43,743 nt of DNA from Haplosporangium gracile (taxonomy: Eukaryota; Mortierellomycota; Mortierellomycetes; Mortierellales; Mortierellaceae). The number at the start of each line of letters is the position of its first letter. Within the stretch, counting starts at the first letter, position 1. Position numbers and translations under genes: made by a program. Positions 10,801 to 21,352 of this stretch are shown in pieces. The DNA lies in the NCBI GenBank assembly GCA_015499985.1, contig JAAAUF010000227.1, positions 804 through 44,546 of the forward strand, in the 5' to 3' direction. The notes beneath the pieces are model-generated. The model saw nothing but the letters and a program-made list of their open reading frames with translations. It made no database searches and had not been told where the DNA came from.

Positions 10801-11119
10801 GAAGGACGGTGTTGTGACGACGCGCGAGATTCAGCTGCGTGGAAACCCTGTTGAGCGGGAGATGCACCGTTTGATGAGCAAGAAGAAGCCCAAGGTTGTC
10901 AAGAAGAAAGAGACCAACTCGACCGAGACCAAGGATGATGGCGAGGAGAAGGATGCCCCCAAGGGTAACAGCAATACGACTGAGGAGCAGCAGCAGGAGC
11001 AAGGGCAGGAAAAGCCAGCTAAGGCTACCGGTGAGGAGCCTACAACGAATGAGAAGCAGCAGAAGGAGGAGAAGGCTGAGGAGGCCGAGCCTGTCAAGCA
11101 TAAGAAGGACGAGCTTTAG
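7839..11119 (+). CDS. LHS1: ER lumenal Hsp70-family chaperone / nucleotide exchange factor (LHS1/HYOU1-like)
   Basis: Five exons: 7839-8102, 8229-8486, 8612-8711, 8866-9230, 9323-11119, giving 927 aa. The start ATG follows a CT-rich leader and begins a clear signal peptide (residues 1-34, KKR then a hydrophobic Ala/Leu stretch). The ATPase domain opens with [17 protein letters not shown] (about 37-53), which is HYOU1/Lhs1-like rather than BiP-like. The C-terminal half has an acidic low-complexity stretch (about 580-640), a helical bundle and a Lys/Glu/Gln-rich tail ending in KKDEL, an ER-retrieval signal. Lhs1/HYOU1 works in the ER lumen with BiP as exchange factor and holdase during protein import and stress. 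Length fits the family. All introns are GT-AG. BiP itself is unlikely given the long tail and divergent N-terminus. Confidence 0.93.
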
Positions 11120-11625
11120 ATTCATTTTGTTTTGTTTTTTTTTCCCACCACATTGCGTAGAACTACAACTATAACTACAACTACTACATTACATAAAACT
11201 ACTACGCATTCCTAGACGAACGAACAGCATATTCCCCTTGCATGTAGAAGAAAGAAGCATTGAATGTCAGAAGTGTACGTGCGTGTGTACGTGAAGTAAA
11301 CAAGGGTACTATCGACCCAAATAAGAAAGTGTGTTTGTGCGGGGTAGGGAGGATCCAACCAATGAAGCTGCAACTGAAAAAAATATTCAATTCAAAGGGA
11401 AAGGTCGCTGATCTTTTATTTTTTTTCTTTTCTTTTTTTTTCTTCTTTGAACTCCAAACTCAACACTTCCTCCTTCCCCCCTCCTCCTCCTCCCAGTGCC
11501 TGGTTCAGCCCCTGGCTCACTTTTCTCCTCTCACCCCTCACCTCTCTCTTTGTTCCCTTCATTCCTTCAGTCCCTCAGTTGTCGCTCTAATCCCCCCGGC
11601 CTCTCTCATACATATACAATTCAAC
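11120..11625 (+). other. Intergenic: LHS1 3' end and purine-gene promoter
   Basis: A/C-rich LHS1 3' flank to about 11220, a mixed segment, then from about 11410 a pyrimidine-rich leader (T-runs, then CCTCCTCCTCC) leading to the ATG of the PPAT gene. No gene seen. Confidence 0.5.
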
Positions 11626-14359
11626 ATGTGCGGAATCACTGCTCTCCTCTTGGCCGATCATAACCTGATGGCCAGCCCTGAGCTCCATGAGGGTCTCGGA
11701 ATGTTGCAGCATCGTGGCCAGGCAAGTTAACTCTGAAGGATGCTTCTTTGCTCAGCAAGAAAGATGTAGTTTATACAAAAATCTAACCATCGAGAGCTTT
11801 TTGTGTGATAAATAGGATGCTGCCGGTATTGTTACCTGCGGAAACAAGGGCCGTCTGTACCAGATCAAGGGCAACGGCATGGTCCGTGATGTCTTTGATC
11901 AGCCCAAACTGGAGCAGCTTATCGGAAGCATGGGTGTCGGCCATGGTATGTTTCTGCTTTCGTCTTTTCAGCTGCTTATCCTTACCTGGAACCTTGAGGG
12001 ATACACACAATACATCATGCCTTATACGCCAGCAGCAACGACGACAGTACCCAATGACAACAACAACAAACACAATCTTCACTTCAATTTTTGTGTAAGA
12101 GTGTGTCTCGACTGCAATGGGTCTTCGATTAGACATTTTCCGGCTGAGATAGCCTTTTTTTCAGCCTCAGCTCGTTTTTTACAATGGACGAACGAATGAC
12201 TGGCACTAGAGGAAATCCATCTTGTCTGGGGTCTGCGCAGACTAAAGGATGGAGATTTGTCCTTTTTGTTTTCATGAAGTGAACGATTGACTGACCGAGC
12301 AAACTGCTTCACTTTTATTACTTTCTCCAATAGTTCGTTACCCCACTGCTGGTTCCTCCTCGACCTCGGAAGCTCAGCCCTTCTACGTCAACAGCCCTTA
12401 CGGTATTGTTTTTGCCCATGTAAGTGCCTGACTCCTTATCTGCGACTGCTTCAGCACATGTAGATGTTTGCTTGCTTACTAGGCTAACACCACTTTTAAT
12501 TTTTCATTCTGACTCTTGATTTTTTTAATATGGAACTGGACCTTTGTAGAACGGAAACTTGGTCAATGCTGACGAGCTCCGCGCGTTCATGGATCAAGAT
12601 GCCCATCGCCACATCAACACCGACTCGGACTCGGAGTTGTTGCTCAACATTTTTGCCGACAACTTGCAGAAGACTGGCAAGGTCCGTATCAACGAGGAAG
12701 ATATCTTTACTGCCATCAAGGGCATCTACGACGTTTGCCACGGAGGATATGCATGCGTTGCTATGATTGCTGGTAAGTCAGCTTCGACCAGTGTTGTCGG
12801 GGAACATAATAGGAATTGGGACTCAATTTTTTTTTTTTTGGGGGGGGAGCTGGGCTTTATGCTTGCTTTTTATTATTATTTATATATTTTTTGCGGGGAG
12901 ACGACGAGGCAGGCGGAGAAGATAATGCGAGAGAACGTTTGGATGAAGGTCGATTGTGACTTGCTTCGAGGATTCAAATTCGGGCTTGTAATAACACTCC
13001 CTCTCACCATTCTCATAGGATTCGGTATCATTGGCTTCCGTGATCCTCACAGCATTCGCCCCATCGGCTTCGCCAAGCGTCAGTCGCCCAAGGGAACCGA
13101 CTACATGTTCGCCTCGGAGAGTGTTGTCTGTGATGGATGCAGCTTTTCGGACTTTGAGGATCTTAAGCCCGGTGAGGCCGTCATTGTGAACAAGAACTCA
13201 ACTGTCACCAGACGCCAATTGGTCCCCGACGCTTCGTACTCGCCCTGCATCTTCGAGTACGTTTATTTTTCTCGCCCAGATTCGATCATTGACGGAATCT
13301 CAGTTTACAAGTGCCGTCTCGCTATGGGTGAGGCCTTGGCAGATCAGGTTTTAAAGAAGATGGGACCCGACCACGACATTGATGTCATTATCCCCGTAAG
13401 TATAACCTCTTTTGCAGGATGTGTTGGATGGTGAAATATGGTTATTTCTGAGTAGACTTGGTTTTTAACCACTTTTCCGACGACTGTTTTCATCGACGAT
13501 GGTTAGGTTCCTGACACGAGTCGTGTTGCCGCTTTGCAGACTGCCTACAAGCTGGACATCACCTACCGTGAGGGTTTTATTAAGAACCGTTACATTGGAC
13601 GCACCTTCATCATGCCCGGACAGGCCATGCGCAAGAAGACTGTTCGTCGCAAGTTCAACGCCATGTCGCTTGAGTTTGCTGGCAAGAACGTTTTGATCGT
13701 CGATGGTATGTCCAGGATGCAGTTTTCAAGTGCCTCGACAATGTATATTGTGAGAAAACTAATGTAGTTGTGAATTGACTGACTGACTTTTTGTGTATGT
13801 TTTCAAACTTAGATTCCATTGTTCGTGGTACGACCTCGAAGGAGATTGTGCAAATGGCTCGTGATGCTGGTGCCAAGAAGGTTTACCTTGCGTCTTGTGC
13901 CCCTGCTATTCGATACCCCAATGTCTATGGCATTGACATGCCTTCTCCCCACGAGTTGGTCGCATACAATAAGGACGAGGACGATATTGCCATTGCCCTC
14001 GGTGCGGACAAGGTCATCTTCCAGGTACTTATACCCGATATCTATCAAAGTAGGAAAGTAATGCAATGTGTGAGTGCGGAATAAGTTGCTGATAATCTTT
14101 TTTCTTTTTTTTTTTTCCTTTTTTTTCGTTCCATTTATAGAACCTCGAGGGCTTGGTTGCTTCGTGTGAAAAGTTTAACCCTAGCATCACCAAGTGGGAT
14201 GCATCTGTCTTTGACGGCAAGTACATCACCGGCAAGGTCGACGAGGCCTACTTGGCACATTTGGAGAACTTGAGAGCTGATGGAAAGAAGGGCAAATTTG
14301 AGGACCTCCAGAGTCCCGAGACCTTGGGACTTGTCAACTTCAACTTGCAACTGAAGTAA
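11626..14359 (+). CDS. ADE4: Amidophosphoribosyltransferase (glutamine PRPP amidotransferase)
   Basis: Catalyses the first committed step of de novo purine synthesis, PRPP plus glutamine to phosphoribosylamine, in the cytosol. Eight exons: 11626-11721, 11816-11945, 12334-12419, 12550-12772, 13019-13395, 13507-13705, 13813-14024, 14141-14359; 513 aa, the usual length. It starts MCGITALLL, so Cys2 is the N-terminal glutaminase nucleophile without a propeptide. HRGQDAAGI spans exons 1-2, [15 protein letters not shown] spans exons 4-5, and the PRPP loop [13 protein letters not shown] (about 369-381) spans exons 6-7. Intron 1 has a GC donor (CAG|GCAAGT), the only non-GT donor I needed in the window; it is required to join HRGQ to DAAG. 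Intron 2 is 388 nt. Transcribed towards CCDC12. Confidence 0.96.
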
Positions 14360-14715
14360 GATCTTTGATTTGCATTCATTTTTTTCCGCCTTTATCTATT
14401 CTGTAATTATTTTTTTCTCCATCCCCGGATATTATTCACATATTTCCGACCATTACCAACACCGCCTTTGTATGTTTGCAATGGCACAGGAGCATCTCGC
14501 CCTATTTACTTGCAGCTTGCACCACCAATTTCACATTGTCATTTTTCTTCGTTTTCCTCTTCAGCATTTTCCTATCCTATCTCCGTCTTCATAACCTCAT
14601 AGACCAAAAAAAAAAAAACAAATGTATAATATCCAACCGTTTGATTGTGAATGTTGCTTTTGTATTTTACAAGTGGGGCTTTTTGTAGGTTGAGATAATG
14701 CTGATGTTGCAGGCA
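14360..14715. other. Convergent 3' intergenic region (ADE4 / CCDC12)
   Basis: 356 bp of T-rich then A-rich sequence between two converging genes; both 3' UTRs and polyadenylation sites should lie here. No gene seen. Confidence 0.5.
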
Positions 14716-15863
14716 CTATGCCATGCTGAGATCCTGAGGCCTCTCCTTCCTGATGAGCTCAATAACAGCCGCTCGAGTCTTCTTCTCCAGCTTGAGCAGC
14801 TTTGGCTCGATATCTCGCTTCAGATCCCAGTTGGGTTTCTTGGGTGCCAGCGTGAAAATGTCCTATCAAAAACACACAAACAAAATTTAACAAGAGGTAG
14901 TTAGTGCCTATTTCACATTTTGTTTTGATCCAAGAACGCAAACCCCCCCCCCCCNNNNNNNNNNAAAAAAAAAAAATACAAAAGGGAAGTGAGGGGTGGG
15001 TAGGTAACTTACGACGTCCTTGGCGCGCTTCTCATCTTCTTCTTGGATAATCTTCTCAATGACGCCTTCCATCTTCTTTTCGATCGTATCGCCAATGTCG
15101 GCTGGGGTTGTGATCTTGGATTCTTGGTCTTTCAAGGATTCGTTGGTTGGGGTGTAGTTGCGGAACGACATGCTATCATGGTATGTTGTTTGAGGTCAAA
15201 GGAAGTGAAGGATACACGTATGAGAAGTTGGTGATTTTCGTGCGGATACTTGGTTTTTATGGATCCAGAGTTTATGTCCTGATAAGTCCTGGTATGTTTC
15301 TGATTATCCAGTGTCGGCGAAGAGGTGTATTTGTTGTATTTTCTTCTCACAAAATGGGGTTCGAGTACGTTTGAATATTCTTGAACTCTCGCTGCAAGTT
15401 GCTTAATACCTCCCGAATATCCACCTCTATGCACCTTGCCCAAGTTTCAATATTTTGTGGTAAAACAATCTGATCAGCCGAGGGGTCGCCCTACAGCGTG
15501 CAGTACTATCGTTGCCGTCGAAAAGGCAGACGCAGAGAAAACTCAGCGATAAATTTTGCCTGAATGCACTGGTTCCCGTATACTAAGTTGAGAAAGTTTT
15601 TGTTGACCTTGTTGTTCCAATCTCCAAGCTCTTGTGTGATCCAGTCAGAAAAGAACTCCATGGGAGCAGATACGCTTCTCCAATGTATGCCGTTGAGTTT
15701 GTTTTCTTGCACGGGAGTTCAGTTGCGAGGTTGCGAAGTTGTGAGGTTGGGATGCAAGAGGTTGGTTCATGTACCTGACGCTGTCGTCGCCTCCTGATGA
15801 CTCGAGTTTCCTCTTCTTGAGCTGCTCCAGTCTCTCCTTGCGTTTCTTGCTTGTTTCATCCAT
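14716..15863 (-). CDS. CCDC12: Cwf18/CCDC12-family pre-mRNA splicing factor
   Basis: Three exons on the minus strand: 15863-15775, 15172-15013, 14862-14716; phases close to 131 aa. The N-terminus is basic and coiled-coil (MDETSKKRKERLEQLKKRK). The middle has the family box FRNYTPTNESLKD, and the C-terminus has LAPKKPNWDLKRDIEPKL followed by a basic helix, the signature of CCDC12/Cwf18. Family members are small components of the activated spliceosome associated with the Prp19/NTC complex, in the nucleus. Intron 1 is long (602 nt). Intron 2 (14863-15012) contains the N gap, so its exact length is unknown, but both splice sites are intact. It lies 138 bp downstream of THOC7 on the same strand. 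Confidence 0.9.
14955..14964. other. Assembly gap (10 N) between poly-C and poly-A
   Basis: Ten N bases flanked by about 12 C on the left and 12 A on the right, inside CCDC12 intron 2. Homopolymers on both sides suggest an unresolved low-complexity junction, probably of arbitrary stated length. Confidence 0.98.
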
Positions 15864-16001
15864 GATGTGATGTAAGTTGTGTCTGTCTGTCGGTGCTGAT
15901 AGAGAAGGCTCAAGAAGGTCGAGCGATGGCGAAATAAAAAACTGGGAGATCTCAGAAATAATAAAAAAATGCGAAAATGACGTCATACACATATTATTCG
16001 A

Positions 16002-17273
16002 CTATGGAAAGGTGTCCATGGCGGTGTCTGCGGGGTTGGGCGTACCCGTCAGAGACCGTATCGGTGGTGTTGGTGTGGCGAGGTGGTTGGCTCTTCCAGG
16101 ACTTCCTGAGCCTCCTCCCCCTCGTGGTGTATTGAGCTGAAGATCCAGCATGAATACCCCTCCTTCCACGCCACTGCCGCCTACTGCCTCTGCTCCCCCT
16201 GCTCCTCCAGGACTTGTAGATCCACGCCGACTACGGTTGAGATTGGGTGAGGCAGCACCGTGTCCGTCCTGAGAGAGCACACGTTCTAATGCGGGAGCCA
16301 AGTGAGGTGTCCCGAGTCCATGCTCACCATCCAATCCCACAACACCATCCATATTCTCAACAAATCCTCCCTCATCATCGTCGTCATGGTCCAGAGGATC
16401 ATCATTATGGGACCGTTTCAAGAACAGCCTCTTCTCCTCCTCGCGCTGGTCCTCTCGAATGGACTCCTGTGTACTCTGGAGACACAACAACGCCGTAAAG
16501 AACTGCTTCTTCCTCAGATCCATCAACTGACTCTGCTGGGTGGCCTCGTTTTCCAGTTCCAAAATCTCGGCGTTCAACTGGGCAATCGACTGTTGACTAG
16601 ACTCGCGGCTAGGGAACTGAAGCACTTGGGTCGCCAGCTGGTCATATTCGATCTTGTTGGCGCGTTCCTGCTTGGCTCCCTCAAGATCACGAGCGAGGGT
16701 CTCGAGTTCCTCCTGAGAGAGGGCGATATTGTCCTCGATCAGGTGTTGTTCCTCGTGGTAGTGTTGTCGTTCCCGCTTAGCCATCTCTGTCACCAGTGTT
16801 GCTTTTGAAAGTCCAACCTCGAACTGCGAGATCTCCATCAACAAAGCCTGTAACCCATTCTCACTATTATTTAAAAGTTATAATGCTTTCTTAGTAACGA
16901 TTCACAATACACGCACATACAAACTCGAAAAAACGCGACATATTACTATCACGACATCAAAAAGAGAGAGAGCTTACATTTCCTCCTGGGTGCCTGTGAC
17001 GAGGACTCCTGTCCATTTCTGAAAACGCTGGGTCAGTCGCCTCAGAGGTCTCTCGTTGACACTTAACCTCGTCCGGATAATGTTGTCTAGTTAGGCGATG
17101 AAGGAGTGAATGTAAGGGGTATGTGTGTGCGCGCGCGTGGCGTGTGCCGTATGAAGAGGAGCACGTTGGTATTGGGGTTGGTGAGGAGCGCGCCGAAACA
17201 AAAGAGAGGGCTGCTTGACATCTGGTATTGGCCATCTCGATAGTTGTCCTGTACCTGTATCATCGTGGTCCAT
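16002..17273 (-). CDS. THOC7: THO complex subunit 7
   Basis: Three exons on the minus strand: 17273-17255, 17086-16978, 16863-16002; 329 aa. Exon 1 is tiny (19 nt, coding MDHDDT plus one base). Exon 2 carries RTRLSVNERPLRRLTQRFQKW, the conserved N-terminal THOC7/Tho7 box (about 10-30). Exon 3 gives a long coiled coil (about 45-180) with EYDQLA and LRKKQF, both recognisable in THOC7. THO couples transcription to mRNA packaging and export in the nucleus, and THOC7 pairs with THOC5 through this coil. Beyond about residue 185 is an acidic then Gly/Pro/Ser-rich tail with several SP/TP sites, longer than in animal THOC7. The exon 3 acceptor was placed at AATAATAG (16864-16865) because the later ACAG breaks the frame. 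Confidence 0.88.
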
Positions 17274-17718
17274 GTTCTGTTGTGTGTACGGTTTCTATGA
17301 CTGACAGCCTCGGTGTGTTGCTCTGTAGTAGAAGTTGAGAGAGAAGAGTGATGTGTATGAAAGAGAGTGGTCGAAAAAAAGAGAGAGAGAGGGAGGAGAA
17401 AAAGAGGCAAAGACAAAGAAGCCAAGAATCACGTGCACTAGGATCTCTTTTCCTCGCTCTATCCTGTGGCTTATGTTTATTGTTCATCCACCAAGAGTGC
17501 GCTTTTCTTTTTTTTTTTGTCCACAGTGTGCAGCAAGTTCAAGACGCAAGAGAACTCGCTTCTTTTCACTCAAAGCAACCAAGCAACTCGACTCGCCGCC
17601 CTTGCTTGCTCGTCCTTCCCCTTCAGTGTCTCTTGCGTTTCCGTCGCACTCCTTCCTTTATCCTTTGTCATTCCCTAATACCTCTACATCACATTATACA
17701 TACATAACGAGACACACA
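17274..17718. promoter_or_regulatory. Divergent promoter THOC7 / WDR43
   Basis: 445 bp between two divergently transcribed RNA-processing genes. The THOC7 side is GA-rich on the plus strand (so CT-rich in its own leader); the WDR43 side is CT-rich from about 17500. Shared control is inferred from the geometry only. Confidence 0.5.
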
Positions 17719-20155
17719 ATGGTCAAGCACGCAACAGCAAAGACCAGCTTCGGCTCCCTCCAAAACCCTGACCAGGTCTCGAGTGCAGTCATCTTCCATT
17801 CCTCCTTCTCGCCCGAGGGCGCACACAACTACTGCATCATCACCCCCGGTGCTGATCGCTTCCGTCTCAGAGTCTTCGACACCGCCACAGGAAACCTCAA
17901 GAACGACTACGAGGAGAAAGAGGGCGACGGCAAGTGGACTTGTGTCCGCTGGGGACACATCACCGAGGTGGCCGTACGTTTCTTATTTTCTTATTTTACT
18001 TTTACTACTATTGATACAGCTTGCAATTGAAGACAACATCGTTATTACGGTACTTCGACTGTGCAGTGGACTCACATATACACTTCACTTCCCCTTTCTT
18101 GTTTAACGTTTTAGTCAAAAAAGAAGAAGGGTGTATCGATTGCAGGAAGCCGCAGCCCAGTTCTTGCTCTTGGACATACCAACGGACAGATCTCAATCTA
18201 CTCATTGGCCCATGGTTTGGTTCTCCATCAACTCTCGGGATCTCACACTGGAAAGGTCAATGACTTTTGCTTTTCGGCTAGTGGGGCTCGCGGCTTTTCG
18301 GCAGGCGAGGATGGTCTGATCTGCGAATGGGATATCTCTCAGGGCGCCGAGATGAACAAGTTCCGCGCTGACAGCAAGTCTGTCAAGAAGATTCAGCTGG
18401 ATCACGAGGAGAACATGCTCTTGACTGCAGGACACAGCATGAAGCTTTGGGATCTGGAGACACGCGAGGTTATCAAGTCGTTCACAGGACATGCCAGCGC
18501 CATCACCAACGTTGTCTTTTCTGCCAACGACAAGTTCTTGGCCTCGACTGCCGAGCAGGACCGTTTCATTAATCTCTGGGATTGCACGCGCGACAACCAG
18601 CAGGAAGGCAACATTACAGGTACGTTTACCTAAACAAACTACGCTTTACACTTTTACAGGATCGGCTGCCGCTGCTGATGTTTTGTTACAAAGTCATAAT
18701 GCAACAAACAAAATCACATTTGGTTCCTGTGTACTAATGCACACGAGAAATCTCTTTCCATGATGAAAATCCAATAGCTTTGACATTGGATAACACGGTT
18801 TCGCATATCGACATTTCATCCACCAACGCTGTCTTGGCCATCTCAGAGGAAGGAACAGCCGGTTTGTGGCAGAACGCACAGACCACAAGCGGGACATCCA
18901 GCGTGAGTGGAAAGGCCAGCAAGAAAAAGCGTTACACGACACGCGCATGCGACTGCTTGATCAAGATTGAGTCTTCTCGTGGCGACCGATCTGTGATTCC
19001 ATTGTTGGGAGGAGTTTTCACACCTCAGGGCCAGATGATTCTCGCCCGCGGATCAAACATCAAGCCCGTCTTTGAGAAGGTCGATTTTCAGAACGAGGAC
19101 GGATCATTAAAGGAAAAGGAGTTGGTCTTGACCCGTACCCCTGTCACAGGATTCCTTATGGACGAGTCGGCACAGACGGCGAGCAATGTGAAGGCGACCA
19201 AAAAGGCATACGATGAGAGCGCGGTGACAGTTGTGGGAGCAGCGGATTTCGCAATGGCACAGCCAGGTTTGGCTGAGGCTGCGGAGGAGGATGATCAGAG
19301 CGATGATAATGACGGCAGCGATAATGAGAAAGGCGTCGCTCGGTTGGAGGGACGGACAATGGAGGAGAAGCTTCAGGATTTGACGGTTGAGCGGACTGGC
19401 AAGAAGTCAAAACAGAACAAGTACTCGACACCCAAGGCCAACTCGCTGCAGCAGATGTTGATCCAGGCTTTGCACTCGAATGACTTGCAGCTGTTGGAGG
19501 CCTGTCTGACGTACAACAACGTTGAGGTGATCCGGAATACGGTTCGTCGTTTGCCCACCGCCTACGTGATCCCCTTCCTGACCCAAGTCATTCACAAGTT
19601 CCAACAAAAGCCCAGTCGTGGAGAGGCTCTCCTTGAATGGATCAAAGCCGTGTTGTTGATCCATACTGCCTACTTGATGACCGTCCCCGACCTGATCAAG
19701 AAGCTGTCCAACTTTTACCAGACGCTGGACTCTCGTGTATCGGTGTACAGCAAATTGACCAACCTGCATGGACGTCTTGACTTGGTGATGAGTCAGGTCG
19801 AGATGCAACACAAAGACACCGAGGATACCGCAAACGTGGCGCAAACGGTGTACCGGGAGGAGGAGGAGGATGATGAGGATGACGAGGATATGGATCTTGA
19901 GGATGATGGCGAGGACGATGAGCTTGCAGACGAGGATGACGAGGTAAGCCTTTGTTTTCCTGTCACTTCTTTTTTCTTGCTGGAAGTTGTTTACATATGA
20001 CACAAATGACTAATGCACTTCCTTTTTATATGTCGTCTTTTCTCTAGAGTGACTCGGACGATGATGATTCGGAAGGACTCGATTCGGAAATGACGGACGA
20101 CGATGATGATGAAGAAGACTCTTCGGATGGTGTCGAAAGCGAGGACGAGGAGTAA
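17719..20155 (+). CDS. UTP5: WDR43/Utp5 ribosome biogenesis protein
   Basis: Four exons: 17719-17973, 18115-18619, 18778-19943, 20048-20155; 677 aa, close to animal WDR43. WD repeats fill the first half (for example SHTGKVNDFCFSASG, then LLTAGHSMKLWDLETREVIKSF followed by GHASAITNV). The second half has the Utp12-type helical domain (about 445-560: LLEACLTYNNVEVIRNTVRR, RGEALLEWIKAVLLIHTAYL) and ends in a long Asp/Glu/Ser tract interrupted by intron 3. Utp5/WDR43 is part of the t-UTP/UtpA module of the small-subunit processome, needed for pre-rRNA transcription and 18S processing in the nucleolus. Other Utp12-domain WD proteins (Utp4, Utp12, Utp13) fit less well by length and tail. Confidence 0.9.
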
Positions 20156-21352
20156 ACCGCGAACAACCATCAGATAGATACTACACTACACCCACACCTC
20201 TACCCAACACCTTCACATTTAGCATTCATTTTTTAAATTCAATCCCCCCAATGCATGTATTTTTCATTTTTTTTTTCTCCTTTCACTGAAGCGTCTGTTT
20301 GTCTTGATCCATGATGTTGATGGTCGATGTGTTACGTACGATTGATTTCGCCATGCGACGTGTGCGACGTGGTTCGAAGCGTTCTGTAATCTTTGTGGAC
20401 CTTCATTGTTAACGGAAATGTTCGTCCTGCCAGGTGGTCGGGCGGTAGCTTGAGAGGTGCTATGTTTTACGCGTTTTTTTTTTTTTTAGGAAGGAGTTTT
20501 GGGGACTTGAGTGTCGGTTGTGTTGTGTTGCGTTGGGCTGGGTTAGAGGGTTGATGAGGGAGCGAAGGCGGAAAGAAGGATGGTAATGAAGAAAAAAAAA
20601 AGACGATAGAAATGATTGTGTTTTTATACTGCTTGGCTACTGCTATTGTTATCAGCCATTGTAAGTCGAAATACCGTATTAAAGTCTCCTGGTCTGGTAC
20701 CACAAGATACCACATTGGTTAAGCTACGATGACTATCGATCTCTCTATCGCTTGGTGGTGTTCTTTCATTTGACGATGAGCAAAATGAATTAAGAAAAAA
20801 AAAAGTGGTTACCATACCACCGTTATGCAGTAATCCCGGAGACTCATAAAGACAGGCGAACAAAGAACAAGGGGGCTGTGCTGCCGAATCATCCGTCAAA
20901 AAATGTGGAGCAAATAAAAGAAGTACCTTCGTGTTACAGGTAAAGGAGACCACCTTCTTTGTACATATTGACGTAGTACATGCGTGCTGCTGGAACATTC
21001 GAGTTGATAGTTAGTTGCCTTTCTAGGGTCCACTTTCCCCCTTTTTGTCGTTATCCTCACTTTTCTTATGTTCAGTTGTTCCACACACCACCATTCACGT
21101 CGAATGAAAAGCCTTTGTACGTTGGCTAGATAGTCAATGCGTAACCCTTCCAGAAGGTGTTTATAGTTTTAGTGTTGATTTTGTTTCCATTGTGAATAAG
21201 CCATATACAGAACAGCAAATAAGGGGATCTTCATCAATGTCGTCCCTACTATCATTTATGGATATAACATGGAAGTCCAAGGAGGTGCAGGGGAGTACAG
21301 TTGCCAAGGAAATAAAAAGAAGTGATAAGGAGGAGTGTATTAAATAGTCAAG
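20156..21352. other. Convergent intergenic region WDR43 / NEDD1
   Basis: About 1.2 kb between converging genes. 20156-20290 is a likely WDR43 3' UTR. 20470-20600 on the minus strand is CT-rich, like the leaders of real genes here, but no coding frame follows it. Short frames on the minus strand (20624-20998) have no recognisable product. No supported gene. Confidence 0.45.

Noticed and set aside
9875..11125. Leu/Gly-rich minus-strand frames within LHS1
   Set aside because: Antisense readings of the Lys/Glu-rich coding tail; the leucines come from reverse-complemented AAG/GAG/CAG codons.
16838..16852. Alternative THOC7 exon 3 acceptor at the later ACAG
   Set aside because: It breaks the frame with an immediate stop; the acceptor ending at 16864 keeps phase and adds a sensible ENGLQALLMEI junction.
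20624..20998. Minus-strand frame between WDR43 and NEDD1
   Set aside because: No recognisable motif; surrounding sequence resembles 3' flanks; kept only as a note in the intergenic entry.
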